The notes under the pieces: model-generated
Seen by the model: only the letters and a program-made list of their open reading frames with translations
What the model was told of the DNA's origin: nothing
Databases searched by the model: none
NCBI RefSeq assembly: GCF_900106675.1
Contig: NZ_FNOB01000006.1
Span: 62,001 to 126,000 of the forward strand
Direction: 5' to 3'
DNA from: Allgaiera indica
GTDB lineage: Bacteria; Pseudomonadota; Alphaproteobacteria; Rhodobacterales; Rhodobacteraceae
Length of the DNA: 64,000 nt
Part shown: positions 1-8,858 of the stretch, one piece after another
Layout: every line of letters begins with the position of its first letter
How positions within the stretch are numbered: the stretch's first letter is position 1
Position numbers and translations under genes: made by a program

Positions 1-1
1 A

Positions 2-136
2 TCCGACGCCGGGATGTCCTCTAGCGCCGGCGTGGACAAGCCGGTGACCGGCATCCACAAGGTGCAACGCACCGGCACCCAGGGTGCGAGCGTTTCTGTC
101 AATTCGCAGGCGCTGGGCACACAGCCCAAGCATTGA
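2..136 (+). CDS. C-terminal tail of an unidentified protein (5' end outside window)
   Basis: An open frame runs in from the left edge and stops at TGA 134-136, giving 44 residues that end in ALGTQPKH. The other two forward frames are closed early by stops near 22 and 43. The tail is rich in Ser, Gly, Thr and Val and shows no motif I recognise. A strong hairpin with a T run follows about 35 bases after the stop, as expected for the end of a transcription unit. The function cannot be assigned from this fragment. Confidence 0.45.
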   Translation, partial: SDAGMSSSAGVDKPVTGIHKVQRTGTQGASVSVNSQALGTQPKH

Positions 137-170
137 GCCGCGGGCTGCGTGAACCCCCTGCCCTTGCCTC

Positions 171-201
171 GGCCCGCCGGCACCCGCCGGCGGGCCGTTT
201 T
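171..201 (+). terminator. Rho-independent terminator
   Basis: A perfect 11-bp stem (171-181 with 186-196) closes a 4-base loop and is followed by GTTTT. It lies between the stop of the left-edge gene and the 3' end of the convergent ROK regulator, so it probably ends the left-edge transcript and may act in both directions. Confidence 0.75.
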
Positions 202-300
202 GCGGCCCCGGCCCCGGACGGGCCCCGCTGGCGGGCGCACCCGAACGGCGCACCCGATCGCCGCCGGTTCGCACCCTTTGTCCGCCATCGCCGGCCGCAT

Positions 301-1518
301 TCAGCGCGCCCGCTCCAACGCTTCCTTGCGCAGCAGGGTGTTTTGATCGACCATCCAGTTCGCCGCGACGTGGAAGGCCGCGCCGCCCAGCGCGCGGGCG
401 ACATCGCCGAAATGCCCGGCCCCGATCGCGGGCCGAAAGACCCCTCGCAGATCGAGCCGGTCAAGATGCCACGCGACCGCCCGGATCAGGCGGGTCCGGA
501 TTTCCTCGGGGAAGGCCCCGTCGATCGTGACGGCGTCGAATTCGATCACCGCCTGGGTCGACACGATCGCATGGGCAAGCCCACGTCCGGCGCGATCGAT
601 CCAGGCCGTCAGCGCCGGGCCGAAGCTGTTCCAATCGGTGCCAGCCTCATATAGCCGACCGGGGTCATCCCCTTGCTCGGCAAGCATCCTGCCCAGCACG
701 AAAAGCGATGCGTGGTCGATCAGCCGGTCCCCGTCGGAGGCGCCGGGGATGCGCAGCGGCCCGAAGCCGCCGGCATTGCCGCGCTGGCCCGAAAAGACGC
801 TGCCGTTCAGCACGATCCCGCCGCCGATGAAGGTGCCCACGAAAAAATAGATGAAATCCTGCGGCTTGCGCTGCGGTCCGAAAACCAGTTCCGCCCGGCA
901 CGCGCTTGTGCCGTCGTTCTCGACCGAGATCGCACCCGGAACCAGATCGCGCAGCGCCGATGCCACGTCGAACCCGCGCCAGGCCTCCATCTGCGCGCGC
1001 GGGGCGTCGAAATCCCGGGTCCAGTGCCACAGTTCCGACGGCATCGCCACGCCGAACCCCGATATCTGGTCGCGCCGCTTCCTGGCCGTCCGCAGCACGG
1101 GGCGCAGGTTCTCGCGAATGAAGTCCAGCAGCCCCGCCGGGGTCGGGTAGCTGTGCGACCGCGTGCGCCGCGCGATCATCGCGCCCGCGAAGTCGACCAC
1201 GATCATGTCGAAACTGCGTCGGCCGATCTTCAGCCCGATGAAATGGCGCGCCTCGGGATTGATGCGCATCGGAACCGAGGGCTGCCCCACGCGGCCGCGG
1301 ATCGGATCGCCCCGCAGCAGCAGCCCATCGGCCTGCAGCGCGTTGAAGATCACCGAAACGGCGTTCGCGGAAAGCCCCGTGGCAAGCGTCGCCTCGGCCT
1401 TGGTGCAGCTGCCGTGCTGGCGGATGAGATGCAGCACGAGGCGTTCGTTGAACCCGCGCACCGACACCTGATTGGATCCCCGCAGCGGCGTCGCCTTGAG
1501 GAGTTCGTCCCTGTTCAC
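301..1518 (-). CDS. ROK-family transcriptional repressor, probable regulator of the frc operon
   Basis: The 405-residue protein has an N-terminal winged helix (about residues 20-75, including TKAEATLATGLSANAVS) followed by a ROK sugar-kinase-like domain (about 95-390). The usual GE-GH motif of ROK kinases appears here as GNAGGFGPL, and I see no cysteine-rich zinc motif, so it is probably a regulator rather than a kinase. The start is GTG at 1518 with a weak ribosome binding site. It is divergent from a fructose-type ABC transporter. ROK repressors commonly control adjacent sugar operons and respond to the sugar or its phosphate; that role here is inference. Confidence 0.8.
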   Translation of the reverse strand: MNRDELLKATPLRGSNQVSVRGFNERLVLHLIRQHGSCTKAEATLATGLSANAVSVIFNALQADGLLLRGDPIRGRVGQPSVPMRINPEARHFIGLKIGRRSFDMIVVDFAGAMIARRTRSHSYPTPAGLLDFIRENLRPVLRTARKRRDQISGFGVAMPSELWHWTRDFDAPRAQMEAWRGFDVASALRDLVPGAISVENDGTSACRAELVFGPQRKPQDFIYFFVGTFIGGGIVLNGSVFSGQRGNAGGFGPLRIPGASDGDRLIDHASLFVLGRMLAEQGDDPGRLYEAGTDWNSFGPALTAWIDRAGRGLAHAIVSTQAVIEFDAVTIDGAFPEEIRTRLIRAVAWHLDRLDLRGVFRPAIGAGHFGDVARALGGAAFHVAANWMVDQNTLLRKEALERAR

Positions 1519-1808
1519 ACCGCGAGTCCAGTCCCTGTGTCCGATGCCCGAAGCGGAGCATAGTCAGCCCGCGAGACGCGAACAAGAACGATCCCTGACA
1601 TACATTTCGATAATTCATCCGAAAGTGTTTATTGACAGACGCGACCCAGGGAATATACCGCAGAACTACCGTGTTTGCGGGAGGAACCAGTCAGAATCGA
1701 CGGCAGATGCGGCCGGGGTTTCGCGCGAAGTTGCGCGAAGGTGCACGTTTAACAACTTCACTCGCGAATATTGATCGGCCCCGAAGAACCATCGCAAGGG
1801 AGAGGAAC
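1519..1808. promoter_or_regulatory. Divergent control region between the ROK repressor and frcB
   Basis: This 290-base stretch has no gene. It holds the promoter candidate described separately, a dyad TTTCG-N10-CGAAA (1605-1624) directly upstream of that promoter's -35 box, and a short direct repeat GCGCGAAG around 1727-1740. The dyad is a reasonable operator candidate for the ROK repressor, but nothing in the sequence proves it. Confidence 0.4.
1632..1659 (+). promoter_or_regulatory. Probable sigma-70 promoter of frcBCAK
   Basis: A perfect -35 hexamer TTGACA (1632-1637) is followed after 16 bases by TATACC (1654-1659). It would give a leader of about 140 bases before frcB. The dyad TTTCG-N10-CGAAA lies immediately upstream, where a regulator could act. 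Confidence 0.5.
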
Positions 1809-2840
1809 ATGAACATCGCAAGAACCGGCGCGGCGGGGGCGATCGCCTCGGCCGTGATCGCCCTGGGCCTGGCGTCGCCCGCCATGGCGGCGGGGGTGAC
1901 GGCCTGCCTGATCACCAAGACCGACTCGAACCCCTATTTCGTCAAGATGAAGCAGGGCGCCCAGGCCGAGGCCAAGAAGCTTGGCGTGCAACTGAAAAGC
2001 TACGCCGGCAAATATGACGGCGACAACCAGAGCCAGGTGAACGCGATCGAGGCCTGCATGGCCAGCGGCGCCAAGGGCATTCTGATCACCCCCTCCTCGA
2101 CCAAGGCGATCGTTCCGACGATCGAGAAGGCGCGCAAGGCCGGGCTTCTGGTGATCGCGCTCGACACCGAGCTTGACCCCGCGAATGCCGCCGACATGAC
2201 CTTCGCGACCGACAATTTCCATGCCGGGGTGCTGGATGGCGAATGGGCCAAGGCCAAGCTGGGCGCCAAGGCCAAGGATGCCAAGATCGCCTTCCTCGAT
2301 CTTGCGGTGTCGCAACCGACGGTCGGCGTGGAACGCGATCAGGGCTTCATGAAAGGCTTCGGCATCGACATCAAGAACCCCAACAAATGGGGCGACGAGA
2401 CCGACCCGCGCATCGTTGGACATGCGGTGACCGGCGGCGCGATCGAGGGCGGCCAGAAGGCGATGGAGACGCTGCTGGCGAAGAACCCGAACATCAACCT
2501 GGTCTATGCGATCAACGAACCCGCCGCGGAAGGCGCCTATCAGGCGCTGAAATCGGTCGGCAAGGCGAAGGGGGTGACGATCGTCGCGATCGACGGCTCT
2601 TGCCGCGGGGTGCGCGATGTCCAGAAAGGCATCATCGGCGCGACCGCCCAGCAATATCCGCTGATGATGGCCAAGCTTGGGGTCGAGGCGGTCTATAAAT
2701 ATGCCAAGACCGGAGCGAAGCCCAAGGCCACGCCGGGTCTCGATTTCTTCAACACCGGCACCAACCTGATCACCAAGGATCCGCAGAAGGGCGTGCCCTC
2801 TATCCCGGTCAAGAAGGGGCTCGAGCTTTGCTGGGGCTGA
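1809..2840 (+). CDS. frcB: Periplasmic sugar-binding protein, fructose type
   Basis: The 343-residue protein begins with a signal peptide (about residues 1-27, ending SPAMAA) and continues as a type I periplasmic binding protein of the ribose/fructose family (motifs [46 protein letters not shown]). It should capture a sugar in the periplasm and deliver it to FrcCA. The ATG at 1809 follows GGGAGAGGAAC, a good ribosome binding site; longer upstream starts lack one. The order binding protein, permease, ATPase, kinase matches the rhizobial frcBCAK operon, which supports fructose as substrate, though mannose or ribose cannot be excluded. Confidence 0.85.
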   Translation: MNIARTGAAGAIASAVIALGLASPAMAAGVTACLITKTDSNPYFVKMKQGAQAEAKKLGVQLKSYAGKYDGDNQSQVNAIEACMASGAKGILITPSSTKAIVPTIEKARKAGLLVIALDTELDPANAADMTFATDNFHAGVLDGEWAKAKLGAKAKDAKIAFLDLAVSQPTVGVERDQGFMKGFGIDIKNPNKWGDETDPRIVGHAVTGGAIEGGQKAMETLLAKNPNINLVYAINEPAAEGAYQALKSVGKAKGVTIVAIDGSCRGVRDVQKGIIGATAQQYPLMMAKLGVEAVYKYAKTGAKPKATPGLDFFNTGTNLITKDPQKGVPSIPVKKGLELCWG

Positions 2841-2865
2841 CCGCCACGGCCTGACGACGCAACGG

Positions 2866-2889
2866 CGGGGCGGCCCGGCTGCCGCCCCG
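2866..2889 (+). other. Intercistronic stem-loop after frcB
   Basis: A GC-rich hairpin (CGGGGCGGC paired with GCCGCCCCG) sits between frcB and frcC with no T run. Such hairpins after binding-protein genes often protect the upstream mRNA and give more binding protein than permease. That role is inferred from position. Confidence 0.5.
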
Positions 2890-2913
2890 TCCTGGACCGG
2901 CCCGAGGGAGGCC

Positions 2914-4017
2914 ATGGGAGGGAACATGGTGCAATCGCCCCATGAAGCGCAGCGGCTTGAGCGCGACGCGCAGCGCCTTGAACAACCGGTTGCGGCGTCC
3001 GCGGCCCAGGTCGCCGAATTCGATCAGGACCGGTCGCTGCGGCATCGCGTCCAACACCGGCTGCACATGACGCCCTCGCTGGTGCCGCTTTTCGTGGTCG
3101 TCGCCTCGATCGCGGGGTTCGGGCTGCTTGTGGGGCCGGGGTTCTTTTCCGCCTTCGCGCTGACGCTGATCCTCAAGCAGGTGGCGGTGACCGGGATCGT
3201 CGGGGCGGCCGAGGCGCTGGTGATCCTAACCGCGGGGATCGAACTGTCGGTCGGCGCGATCATGGTGATCTGCTCGGTGATCATGGGGCAGTTCGTCTTC
3301 GCCTATGGGCTGCCCGCCCCGGTCGCGGTGCTGGGGGGGCTGGGCATCGGGGCGCTGATCGGCTTCATCAACGGCACGCTGGTCGCGCGCGCCAAGCTGC
3401 CGCCCTTCATCGTGACACTGGGGATGTGGCAGATCGTGCTGGCGGCGAATTACCTCTATTCCGGCAACCAGACCATCGGGTCGGACCAGATCGACGCCCG
3501 CGCGCCATTGCTGAACTTCTTCGGCGGCCAGATCCAGATTGGCGGGGCGATCCTGACCTATGGCGCGCTGACCATGATCGCGCTGGTGCTGCTGCTGGCC
3601 TATGTGCTGCGCCACACGGCCTGGGGCCGCCATGTCTATGCCGTGGGCGACGATCCGGACGCGGCCGAACTGGCGGGGGTCAAGGTCGGGCGGGTGCTGG
3701 TGTCGGTCTATACGCTGGCGGGGCTGATCTGCGCGCTGGCCGGCTGGGTGCTGATCGGGCGGGTCGGCGCGATTTCCCCCAATTCGGGCCAGTTCGAGAA
3801 CATCAACGCCATCACCGCGACGGTGATCGGGGGGATCTCGCTGTTCGGCGGGCGAGGCTCGATCCTGGGCATGATGTTCGGCGCGCTGATCGTGGGGGTC
3901 TTTACCCTGGGTCTCAACATGTACGGGACCGATCCGCAATGGACCTATCTGCTGATCGGGCTGCTCATCATCCTGGCCGTCGCGGTGGACCAGTGGATCA
4001 GGAAGGTATCTGCGTGA
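2914..4017 (+). CDS. frcC: Sugar ABC transporter permease
   Basis: This protein of up to 367 residues is a BPD-transporter type 2 (ribose/xylose/fructose) permease. A hydrophilic N-terminal stretch of about 50 residues precedes eight to ten hydrophobic segments. It carries the family motif GIELSVGAIM in the first half and GGISLFGGRGSILGMMFGALI near the end. Two ATG codons, 2914 and 2926, both have purine-rich sites upstream, so the true start could be 12 bases later. It lies 73 bases after frcB and overlaps frcA by one base (TGATG). It should form the membrane channel of the FrcBCA importer. Confidence 0.85.
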   Translation: MGGNMVQSPHEAQRLERDAQRLEQPVAASAAQVAEFDQDRSLRHRVQHRLHMTPSLVPLFVVVASIAGFGLLVGPGFFSAFALTLILKQVAVTGIVGAAEALVILTAGIELSVGAIMVICSVIMGQFVFAYGLPAPVAVLGGLGIGALIGFINGTLVARAKLPPFIVTLGMWQIVLAANYLYSGNQTIGSDQIDARAPLLNFFGGQIQIGGAILTYGALTMIALVLLLAYVLRHTAWGRHVYAVGDDPDAAELAGVKVGRVLVSVYTLAGLICALAGWVLIGRVGAISPNSGQFENINAITATVIGGISLFGGRGSILGMMFGALIVGVFTLGLNMYGTDPQWTYLLIGLLIILAVAVDQWIRKVSA

Positions 4018-4784
4018 TGGAACCCATTCTCAAGGGCCGCAATCTGGTGAAACGCTATGGCCGCGTGACCGCGCTGGACCAATGCGATTTCGACCTCTAC
4101 CCCGGAGAGATCCTGGCCGTGATCGGCGACAACGGGGCGGGCAAATCGACCCTGATCAAGGCGCTGTCGGGCGCGGTCACGCCGGACGAGGGCGAGCTTT
4201 ACCTGAACGGACAGAGGGTCAGCTTCGCCTCGCCCATCGACGCCCGCAGGCACGGGATCGAGACGGTCTATCAGACCTTGGCGATGTCGCCGGCGCTGTC
4301 GATCGCCGACAACATGTTCATGGGGCGCGAACTGCGCAAGCCGGGCTTCGCCGGCAAATGGCTGCGCCAGCTTGATCATGACCGCATGGCCAGGATCGCG
4401 CGCGAAAAGCTGACCGAACTGGGCCTGATGACGATCCAGAACATCAACCAGCCGGTCGAAACCCTGTCGGGCGGCCAGCGCCAGGGCGTCGCGGTTGCGC
4501 GCGCGGCGGCCTTCGGCTCGAAAGTGGTGATCATGGATGAACCCACCGCCGCGCTGGGGGTCAAGGAAAGCCGCAAGGTGCTGGAGCTGATCCTTGACGT
4601 AAAGGCGCGTGGCCTGCCGATCATCCTGATTTCCCACAACATGCCGCATGTGTTCGAGGTGGCCGACCGCATCCATGTGCACCGGCTGGGGCGGCGGTTG
4701 TGCGTGATCGACCCGAAGGATTACGACATGTCCGATGCGGTCGCCTTGATGACCGGGGCCAGGCAACCCGACAAGGCCGCCTGA
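4017..4784 (+). CDS. frcA: Sugar ABC transporter ATP-binding protein
   Basis: The 255-residue protein is a single ABC domain. Visible motifs are Walker A GDNGAGKST (about residues 38-46), the signature LSGGQRQGVAVARA, Walker B VVIMDEPTAALG and the switch histidine in LISHNMPHV. A single domain, rather than the double domain of RbsA or MglA, is typical of FrcA. The start overlaps the frcC stop (TGATG), which implies translational coupling. It powers sugar import together with FrcB and FrcC. Confidence 0.88.
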   Translation: MEPILKGRNLVKRYGRVTALDQCDFDLYPGEILAVIGDNGAGKSTLIKALSGAVTPDEGELYLNGQRVSFASPIDARRHGIETVYQTLAMSPALSIADNMFMGRELRKPGFAGKWLRQLDHDRMARIAREKLTELGLMTIQNINQPVETLSGGQRQGVAVARAAAFGSKVVIMDEPTAALGVKESRKVLELILDVKARGLPIILISHNMPHVFEVADRIHVHRLGRRLCVIDPKDYDMSDAVALMTGARQPDKAA

Positions 4785-4786
4785 CC

Positions 4787-5446
4787 ATGAAGGAGACGCG
4801 CAGCCATGCGGCCGCCGTGCTGTCGCTGATCGACCGCCTCCCCTGCGCCGCGCGGCGCATCATGATCGGCATCGCCGGGCCGCCCGGATCGGGCAAGTCC
4901 ACGCTGGGCGAGGACGTCGTGGCGGAACTGAACCGCCGGGCCGGCCGGCCCGACCGGGCGCGCCTGGTGCCGATGGACGGGTTTCACCTGGACAACGGCG
5001 CACTCGACGCGCGCGGCCTGCGCGCGGTGAAGGGCGCGCCCGAGACTTTCGACGTCGACGGCTTCGCGGCGTTGCTGCACGATCTGCGGCGCGGCGGGGC
5101 AGACATCCGCTATCCGCATTTCGACCGCGCGCGCGATTGCGCCGTCCCGGCCGCCGGGCTGGTGCCCGCCGCGACCCCGGTCGTGGTGGTGGAAGGCAAT
5201 TACCTGCTGCTGCGGTCCGGGGGCTGGGCGACGCTGAAGGATCTGTTCGATGCGACGGTAATGCTCGCCCCGCCGATCCCGACGCTGGAGCGTCGGCTGA
5301 CAAGGCGTTGGCTGGATCACGGGTTGCCGCACGATCAGGCCGTCGCGCGGGCGCGCGGCAACGATCTGGCGAATGCGCGCCGCGTGATCGCGCAAAGCGC
5401 CCCGGCCGACCTGCTGCTGGGCGCGGCCGAGGCCCCCGCCGTTTGA
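4787..5446 (+). CDS. frcK: P-loop sugar/nucleoside kinase of the frc operon
   Basis: The 219-residue protein belongs to the uridine kinase/pantothenate kinase-like P-loop family. It has Walker A GPPGSGKST (about residues 31-39), the motif VPMDGFHLDN and VVVVEGNYLLL. It starts two bases after the frcA stop, and rhizobial frc operons end with the same kind of kinase. It probably phosphorylates the imported sugar or a related metabolite, but the true substrate cannot be read from sequence. Confidence 0.75.
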   Translation: MKETRSHAAAVLSLIDRLPCAARRIMIGIAGPPGSGKSTLGEDVVAELNRRAGRPDRARLVPMDGFHLDNGALDARGLRAVKGAPETFDVDGFAALLHDLRRGGADIRYPHFDRARDCAVPAAGLVPAATPVVVVEGNYLLLRSGGWATLKDLFDATVMLAPPIPTLERRLTRRWLDHGLPHDQAVARARGNDLANARRVIAQSAPADLLLGAAEAPAV

Positions 5447-5471
5447 CCCCCGCCCGCCGCTTCGGGCGGGG
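5447..5471 (+). terminator. Possible terminator of the frc operon
   Basis: A 9-bp perfect stem (CCCCGCCCG with CGGGCGGGG) begins one base after the frcK stop codon. There is no T run, so it may be a factor-dependent terminator or a stabilising hairpin. Confidence 0.4.
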
Positions 5472-5516
5472 CTGGGGCAGAACTTCCTGGTCCGGGCCGG
5501 CCGGTCGAGGCCCCCG

Positions 5517-5822
5517 CTACAGCGGCAATTCCGCCAGGTGCCGCGCTAGATCCGACAGCCATTCCGCCCCGCCTTCGCCGATCACGTTATCGCCTTCATG
5601 CGCCAGCGGGCGCGGGGCGTGTTGCCCGGCCAGGAACCGTCGGAAAGGCAGCTCCGGCTCCTCGCGCCGCGCCGCTCGTCCGGCGGCTTCAATGCTGGCT
5701 TCGTGGATGGCGCCGGCGCGCACCACCTCGGCGGCCTCGGCGCGCGGCCGCGCGGTGAAGGCCTCGGGCTCGGTATCGGCCAGGAAGATCCGCGCCCGGG
5801 CGGCAAACCCGCGGGCCTTCAG
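5517..5822 (-). CDS. Small unknown protein at the end of the oxoprolinase operon, start uncertain
   Basis: An open frame downstream of pxpC has third positions that are almost all G or C, which argues that it is truly coding. It encodes about 101 residues, including ARIFLADTEPEAF and GDNVIGEGGAEWLSDL. No ATG, GTG or TTG lies near its upstream edge. A CTG at 5822 overlaps the pxpC stop as CTGA, mirroring the ATGA couplings used elsewhere in this operon; otherwise GTG 5726 would give only 69 residues. I do not recognise the family. It is not PxpA (LamB/YcsF), which is the usual partner of these subunits. Confidence 0.45.
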   Translation of the reverse strand: MKARGFAARARIFLADTEPEAFTARPRAEAAEVVRAGAIHEASIEAAGRAARREEPELPFRRFLAGQHAPRPLAHEGDNVIGEGGAEWLSDLARHLAELPL

Positions 5823-6835
5823 GCCCGGTCCAGATCGTCGCCGCGGGTCACGCCGCCGATCAACTGGTAGGATAGCAGATCGGGGATCGTGGCCGGATCG
5901 CGCAGCAACGGCTGGCAGCGCCCTGCCAGATCGCGCAGGACATCGGCCTCTGGGCGGTGGGCGGCCAGCGCCTGCGTCAGCGTCAGCCGCCGCAGGTGCA
6001 GCACGGCCCCGGGCGGGGCCTGGGCCACGATCGGCAGATCGTCGGGCAGGACCGTGCCGATCCGGGGATAGCCGCCCATGGTCTGGCATTCGGACATCAG
6101 CACATAGGGCACGCCGTCGCCCGTCAGCTGCACCTCGCCGGGCGCGATCAGATCGGATGCCAGCCCCTTCGCCTGAACGGTGGTGAAGCGTTCGCCGGCC
6201 TCCAATTGCACGCCCTGGCGGTTGCCGCGCGGGCCGCGGCGGAAGGCGGTGGCGTAGAAGGCCTCGATCACCCGCCGATCGAACAGGGCGGTCTGCGGCC
6301 CGTCGAACAGGCGCAGCGTGCCGCCGCCGAAGCGCGCCGCGGCGGTCAGGGCACGCGCCGGGCGCCCGGGATCGGGATCCGGGCCCAGGGGCAGCTCGGC
6401 CCCGGCGGCAAGCACCACGCCGATGCCGATGGTCAGATGCGCGGCGCGGCTGCCCAGCCAGGGTTCGGTGGCGATGCCGCCGGCGGGCGTGAGATAGCCA
6501 TAGACCCCTTGCTGCGCGCCGCCGATGCGCAGGATCTGCCCGGGCAACAGCGCATGGCTGGCATTCCAGCGCAGCGGCGCCCCGTCCAGGCTGGCCGCCA
6601 TCGGCGCCCCGGTCAGGGCGATGCGCAGGGGTCCGGTGACGGCAAAGGTGCCGCCCGCGCCCGCCATCTCGATCGCGGCCAGGGGCGCGCGGGCGCCCAG
6701 CAGGGCCGCGGCCTCCAGCAGCGCCAGCCGGTCCATCGCGCCGCCGCGCGACAGGCCCTGCGCCAGATGCCCCGGGCGGCCCATGTCCTGCACCGTCAGG
6801 ATGCCGTCGGCGCGCTTGATCTGCAGCGCGCTCAT
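5819..6835 (-). CDS. pxpC: 5-oxoprolinase subunit C (biotin-dependent carboxyltransferase family)
   Basis: The 338-residue protein is a PxpC/KipA homologue, the family once annotated as allophanate hydrolase subunit 2. Motifs include TVQDMGRPGHLAQGLSRGGAMD near the N-terminus and SECQTMGGYPRIGTV (about 255-270). With PxpA and PxpB it forms the prokaryotic ATP-dependent 5-oxoprolinase that opens 5-oxoproline to glutamate. It overlaps pxpB by four bases (ATGA). A pxpA gene is not present in this window. Confidence 0.88.
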   Translation of the reverse strand: MSALQIKRADGILTVQDMGRPGHLAQGLSRGGAMDRLALLEAAALLGARAPLAAIEMAGAGGTFAVTGPLRIALTGAPMAASLDGAPLRWNASHALLPGQILRIGGAQQGVYGYLTPAGGIATEPWLGSRAAHLTIGIGVVLAAGAELPLGPDPDPGRPARALTAAARFGGGTLRLFDGPQTALFDRRVIEAFYATAFRRGPRGNRQGVQLEAGERFTTVQAKGLASDLIAPGEVQLTGDGVPYVLMSECQTMGGYPRIGTVLPDDLPIVAQAPPGAVLHLRRLTLTQALAAHRPEADVLRDLAGRCQPLLRDPATIPDLLSYQLIGGVTRGDDLDRA

Positions 6836-7590
6836 CGCAAGACCTCAAGCCGTGCGCCGCCCATGCGGTCGCCCGCGTCCGACAGGCGCGCGATCTCGTC
6901 CGCCGTGGCGCGGGCGAAACGGATCGCGTCGCCGCCCTGCAGCGGCATCGGATCGGCCCGGTCGGGGACGAAGGTGCGCAGGGCGGCGCGCCCGACCAGC
7001 TGCCAGCCGGTGGCCGAATCCGCCCCGAACAGCACGATCTGGCGCACCGCCACCACCACCGATCCGGCGGGCACCGAGGGCGTGATCTCGGGCAGGCGCG
7101 GCAGATCCCAGCGCGGCGGAAGAAGGCCGATATAGGGCTGTCCCGGCGCGAAGCCGATGGTCAGGACACGCAGGTCGCTGGCGCAGATCTCGGCCACCGC
7201 CGCGTCTTCGCCGATCCCCAGCGCCCGCGCGACCTGGCCCAACTGCGGGCCCTGATCGCCGCCGAAGGCCACCGGGACGGTCCAGCGCCGCGCCGGATCG
7301 GGCATGTCAAGCGGGCCTTGCACGGTCGCGCCCGCGATCCGTTCCAGCGTCGATCGCAGCGCGGCGCGGTCGGTGCGCTCGAGGTCGAAGCGCACCAGCA
7401 CCGAGACCAGCGCCGGGGCGATCTCGGCCTGCCCGCCGGCCAGTTCCTTGGGCGGCGCGGCCTCCAACGCGGCCGCAAAGCGCCGCGCCGCCGCCATCGC
7501 CGCCGGATCGGGGGTACGCGAAAACCGCACCAGCAGCCCGTCCAGACCGCTGGGCAGAACCTCGGCCTCAATAGGCGGCGCGGTGGTCAT
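6832..7590 (-). CDS. pxpB: 5-oxoprolinase subunit B
   Basis: The 252-residue protein is a PxpB/KipI homologue, formerly allophanate hydrolase subunit 1. The C-terminal half shows the cyclophilin-like family motif IGFAPGQPYIGLLPPRWDLPRL and the end motif GGDAIRFARATADE. It sits between the amidase and pxpC with four-base overlaps on both sides, so the genes should be translated as a coupled set. It is expected to act as the partner of PxpC in ATP-dependent 5-oxoproline hydrolysis. Confidence 0.88.
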   Translation of the reverse strand: MTTAPPIEAEVLPSGLDGLLVRFSRTPDPAAMAAARRFAAALEAAPPKELAGGQAEIAPALVSVLVRFDLERTDRAALRSTLERIAGATVQGPLDMPDPARRWTVPVAFGGDQGPQLGQVARALGIGEDAAVAEICASDLRVLTIGFAPGQPYIGLLPPRWDLPRLPEITPSVPAGSVVVAVRQIVLFGADSATGWQLVGRAALRTFVPDRADPMPLQGGDAIRFARATADEIARLSDAGDRMGGARLEVLR

Positions 7591-8858
7591 CCGGGCCGCG
7601 CCTCCAGCGCGGCGGCGATCGCCAGAAGCGCCGCATCGGCGCCCTTTACCCCGGCCAGCATGGTCATCGCATAGCCCGGCTCCAGCCCCGGCGTGGGCAT
7701 CGCCAGCGCACAGCCGTCGACCAGGTTCACCAGCGAGGTGTTGCGCAGCATCTGCATGTTCATGCGGTCGAAATCGGCCTCGACCTCGGCGATGCTGGGC
7801 GGCAGGCGCATCAGCGTCGGCGCCAGCAGCGCATCCATCCCCGCCATCGCCGCGTCAAAGCGCGCGATGATCTCGGCGCGCCGCGCATAGGCCTGGGCGA
7901 TCTCGTCGCGCGACAGCGTCTCGGCGAAGCGGATGCGCGACAGCACGCGCGGATCGCCGACCTGGGCCAGACGCTCCAGATCGTCGGCATAGATCTTGTG
8001 CGCCTCGACCGAGACGATGATGCGGTTGAGGCCGATCGCCGCGCCGATCTCGGACATGTCGACGGCGACCAGTTCATGCCCCAGCGCCGCGATCCGGGCC
8101 TTTTCGGCCTCGAACAGCGCGGCCACCGCGTCGGACAGCGCGTCGGTGAAGGCGCCCTGGGGGATCGCGAGGCGCAGCTTTTGCGGCACCTCGGCATCCA
8201 GCGACTGCCCCGCCATCGCCTCGACCAGCGCCTTCAGCAGCGCCAGATCGCGCGCCATCGGGCCGGCCACGTCGAAGCTGGGGGCCAGCGGATGCACGCC
8301 GCTGTCGTCGATCAGCCCCTGGCTGGGCTTGAAGCCCCAGATCCCGTTCGCCGCGGCCGGGATGCGCAGCGACCCCCCGGTGTCGGACCCGATCCCCGCA
8401 TCGGTCAGCCCGCGCCCCACGCAGACCGCCGCGCCCGAACTGGACCCGCCGGGGATCCCGCCGGCCACCAAGGCGCCCGAGGGCGTGCCGTGATGCGGGT
8501 TCAGCCCGACGCCCGAATAGGCGAATTCCGACATCGAGCTGCGCCCGAACATCAGCGCCCCCGCCGCCTTCAGCCGCGCGACGGCCGTGCTGTCGCGCCC
8601 CGCCGGCGCCCGTTCCGCCAGCAGCCGCGATCCCGCGCCCGTCACCTGCCCGGACTCGTCATAAAGATCCTTGACCGAGACCAGCGTGCCAAGCAGCGGC
8701 AGATCCTCTCCGTCCGCATGGCGCGCCTGCAGCGCCTCGGCCTCGGCGCGGATTCGCTCGGGCGAGAATTCGGTGAAGATCGCGCGGCGCTCGGCCTCGG
8801 ACAGGGACGCGACACGCGCAAGCGCCGTGTCCAGCTTGGTTTGCAGATCGGCGCTCAT
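7587..8858 (-). CDS. Amidase (amidase-signature family)
   Basis: The 423-residue protein carries the Ser-cisSer-Lys signature: VSVKDLYDESG (catalytic Lys, about residue 60), GGSSSGAA and DTGGSLRIPAA (about 130-170). ATG 8858 was chosen because CGGAGG precedes it at normal spacing; an in-frame ATG at 8882 has no such site. It overlaps both neighbours by four bases. Its place between DUF2848 and the 5-oxoprolinase subunits suggests that it releases or modifies an amide substrate feeding the same pathway. The substrate is unknown. Confidence 0.85.
   Translation of the reverse strand: MSADLQTKLDTALARVASLSEAERRAIFTEFSPERIRAEAEALQARHADGEDLPLLGTLVSVKDLYDESGQVTGAGSRLLAERAPAGRDSTAVARLKAAGALMFGRSSMSEFAYSGVGLNPHHGTPSGALVAGGIPGGSSSGAAVCVGRGLTDAGIGSDTGGSLRIPAAANGIWGFKPSQGLIDDSGVHPLAPSFDVAGPMARDLALLKALVEAMAGQSLDAEVPQKLRLAIPQGAFTDALSDAVAALFEAEKARIAALGHELVAVDMSEIGAAIGLNRIIVSVEAHKIYADDLERLAQVGDPRVLSRIRFAETLSRDEIAQAYARRAEIIARFDAAMAGMDALLAPTLMRLPPSIAEVEADFDRMNMQMLRNTSLVNLVDGCALAMPTPGLEPGYAMTMLAGVKGADAALLAIAAALEARPG

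Noticed and set aside
7587-8858. Consideration of this amidase as GatA
   Set aside because: The window has a clear GatA with GatC at 45799-47573. This shorter amidase sits in a catabolic operon and lacks the GatA-specific C-terminal motifs.
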